From an uncultured Myxococcales bacterium (lineage in GTDB: Bacteria; Myxococcota_A; UBA9042): a stretch of DNA of 5,415 bases. Numbering within the stretch: the first letter of the stretch is position 1; every line of letters starts with the position of its first letter. The notes beneath the pieces are model-generated. The model was given only the letters and a program-made list of their open reading frames with translations. It did not search any database and was not told the DNA's origin. Location: the NCBI GenBank assembly GCA_903917305.1, contig CAIXAA010000770.1, positions 1-5,415 of the forward strand. The letters run 5' to 3'. Positions 4,944 through 5,415 of the stretch are shown here, piece after piece. The position numbers were made by a program, and so were the translations under genes.

Positions 4944-5414
4944 TCACGTCGGCTTGTACAGACCGGCCTCATCGGCGCCCATCAGCCCTGCCGCGTACAA
5001 CTTCGGATCCACCTTGGACAACGTCGCGATCATCGCCGGCGTCAGCAGCGCATGGTGGTGGATCGTGTCCAGCCTCTCGGCAATCGCGTCCAGCCCCGCG
5101 TCGCGCGACATCCAGTCGATGCGGTCATACTGGCGCAGGTCGATCGGCACCGAATACTCGCGCAAAGCCTTGTCGCCATTGAGGTTGTAGTACAGGTCGA
5201 AGTACGACATCACCAACTCGCGCAGGTTGCGGTACACGGGCTCGCGAAAGCGCAGCACCGTCGTGTTCGACTTCGCCACCGCGCCGAAGCAGCCGCCACG
5301 CTTGAAGATCGTCAGGATGTGGTCATCGTCGTTCTCGGCGCGCATGTCGACGATCAGCGGCGCCTCGCCCTGCGCCCGCAGCGCCGCCGCCGCCAGCAGC
5401 GCACCGTCGAAGCA
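4944..5414 (-). CDS. Conserved uncharacterised protein, possibly transglutaminase-like (5' partial)
   Basis: 156 residues plus the TGA (4944-4946) are visible; the reading frame stays open to the window edge, so the start lies beyond it. The ATG at 5343-5345 is a poor start because the 23 residues before it (CFDGALLAAAALRAQGEAPL and on) look like folded, conserved protein. The first visible residue is a Cys (codon 5412-5414) heading a small-residue helix, and DDDH follows with His at codon 5319-5321. This Cys-helix then strand-with-His order is that of transglutaminase-like or papain-like hydrolases, and the segment AKSNTTVLRFREPVYRNLRELVMSYFDLYYN resembles, from memory, a hypothetical family given that label. 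Reaction and substrate are unknown. No signal peptide can be judged. It is convergent with the pseudouridine synthase gene, with no terminator in the 3-base gap. Confidence 0.87.
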   Translation of the reverse strand, partial: CFDGALLAAAALRAQGEAPLIVDMRAENDDDHILTIFKRGGCFGAVAKSNTTVLRFREPVYRNLRELVMSYFDLYYNLNGDKALREYSVPIDLRQYDRIDWMSRDAGLDAIAERLDTIHHHALLTPAMIATLSKVDPKLYAAGLMGADEAGLYKPT

Positions 5415-5415
5415 A

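Overview
This high-GC window looks chromosomal and most likely comes from a myxobacterium or relative (Myxococcota). The best evidence is the end of the first gene, which carries a MYXO-CTERM-type sorting tail: a Cys in a small-residue context, a hydrophobic segment, then an Arg cluster. The Asp-Ala-Gly-rich linker before it and the conserved uncharacterised zinc-ribbon protein after it also fit. Species assignment is inference.

Region 1 (2-3325, +) is the 3' part of a large secreted, surface-anchored protein. It has an S8 subtilisin-like domain cut by the window edge (the catalytic Asp lies upstream), an Ig/Fn3-like segment, a calcium-binding FG-GAP/VCBS propeller of eight repeats (one degenerate), a low-complexity linker and the MYXO-CTERM tail. 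Region 2 (3359-3739, +) follows after 33 bases in the same direction. It encodes a small cytoplasmic protein with eight Cys and two copies of a LEALF motif, function unknown.

Region 3 (3740-4094) is intergenic except for the tRNA. It holds a strong stem-loop over the zinc-ribbon stop codon, a REP-like palindrome, a plausible sigma70-type promoter, a 14-base direct repeat at 20-base spacing that touches the tRNA 5' end, a complete tRNA-Pro(CGG) with encoded CCA, and a textbook intrinsic terminator.

Region 4 (4095-4940, +) is an RluA-family pseudouridine synthase with an unusual Arg-rich tail. Only 3 bases separate it from Region 5 (4944 to the right edge, -), a convergent gene cut by the window end that looks like a transglutaminase-like cysteine-hydrolase family member with no assigned role.

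The genes do not form an obvious pathway. Exoprotein, zinc-ribbon protein, tRNA and RNA-modification gene look like ordinary neighbours, and I see no mobile element, CRISPR array or defence island. The most interesting points are the altered active-site and calcium features of the protease, the zinc-ribbon protein with its duplicated tail motif, and the layered palindromes before the tRNA.
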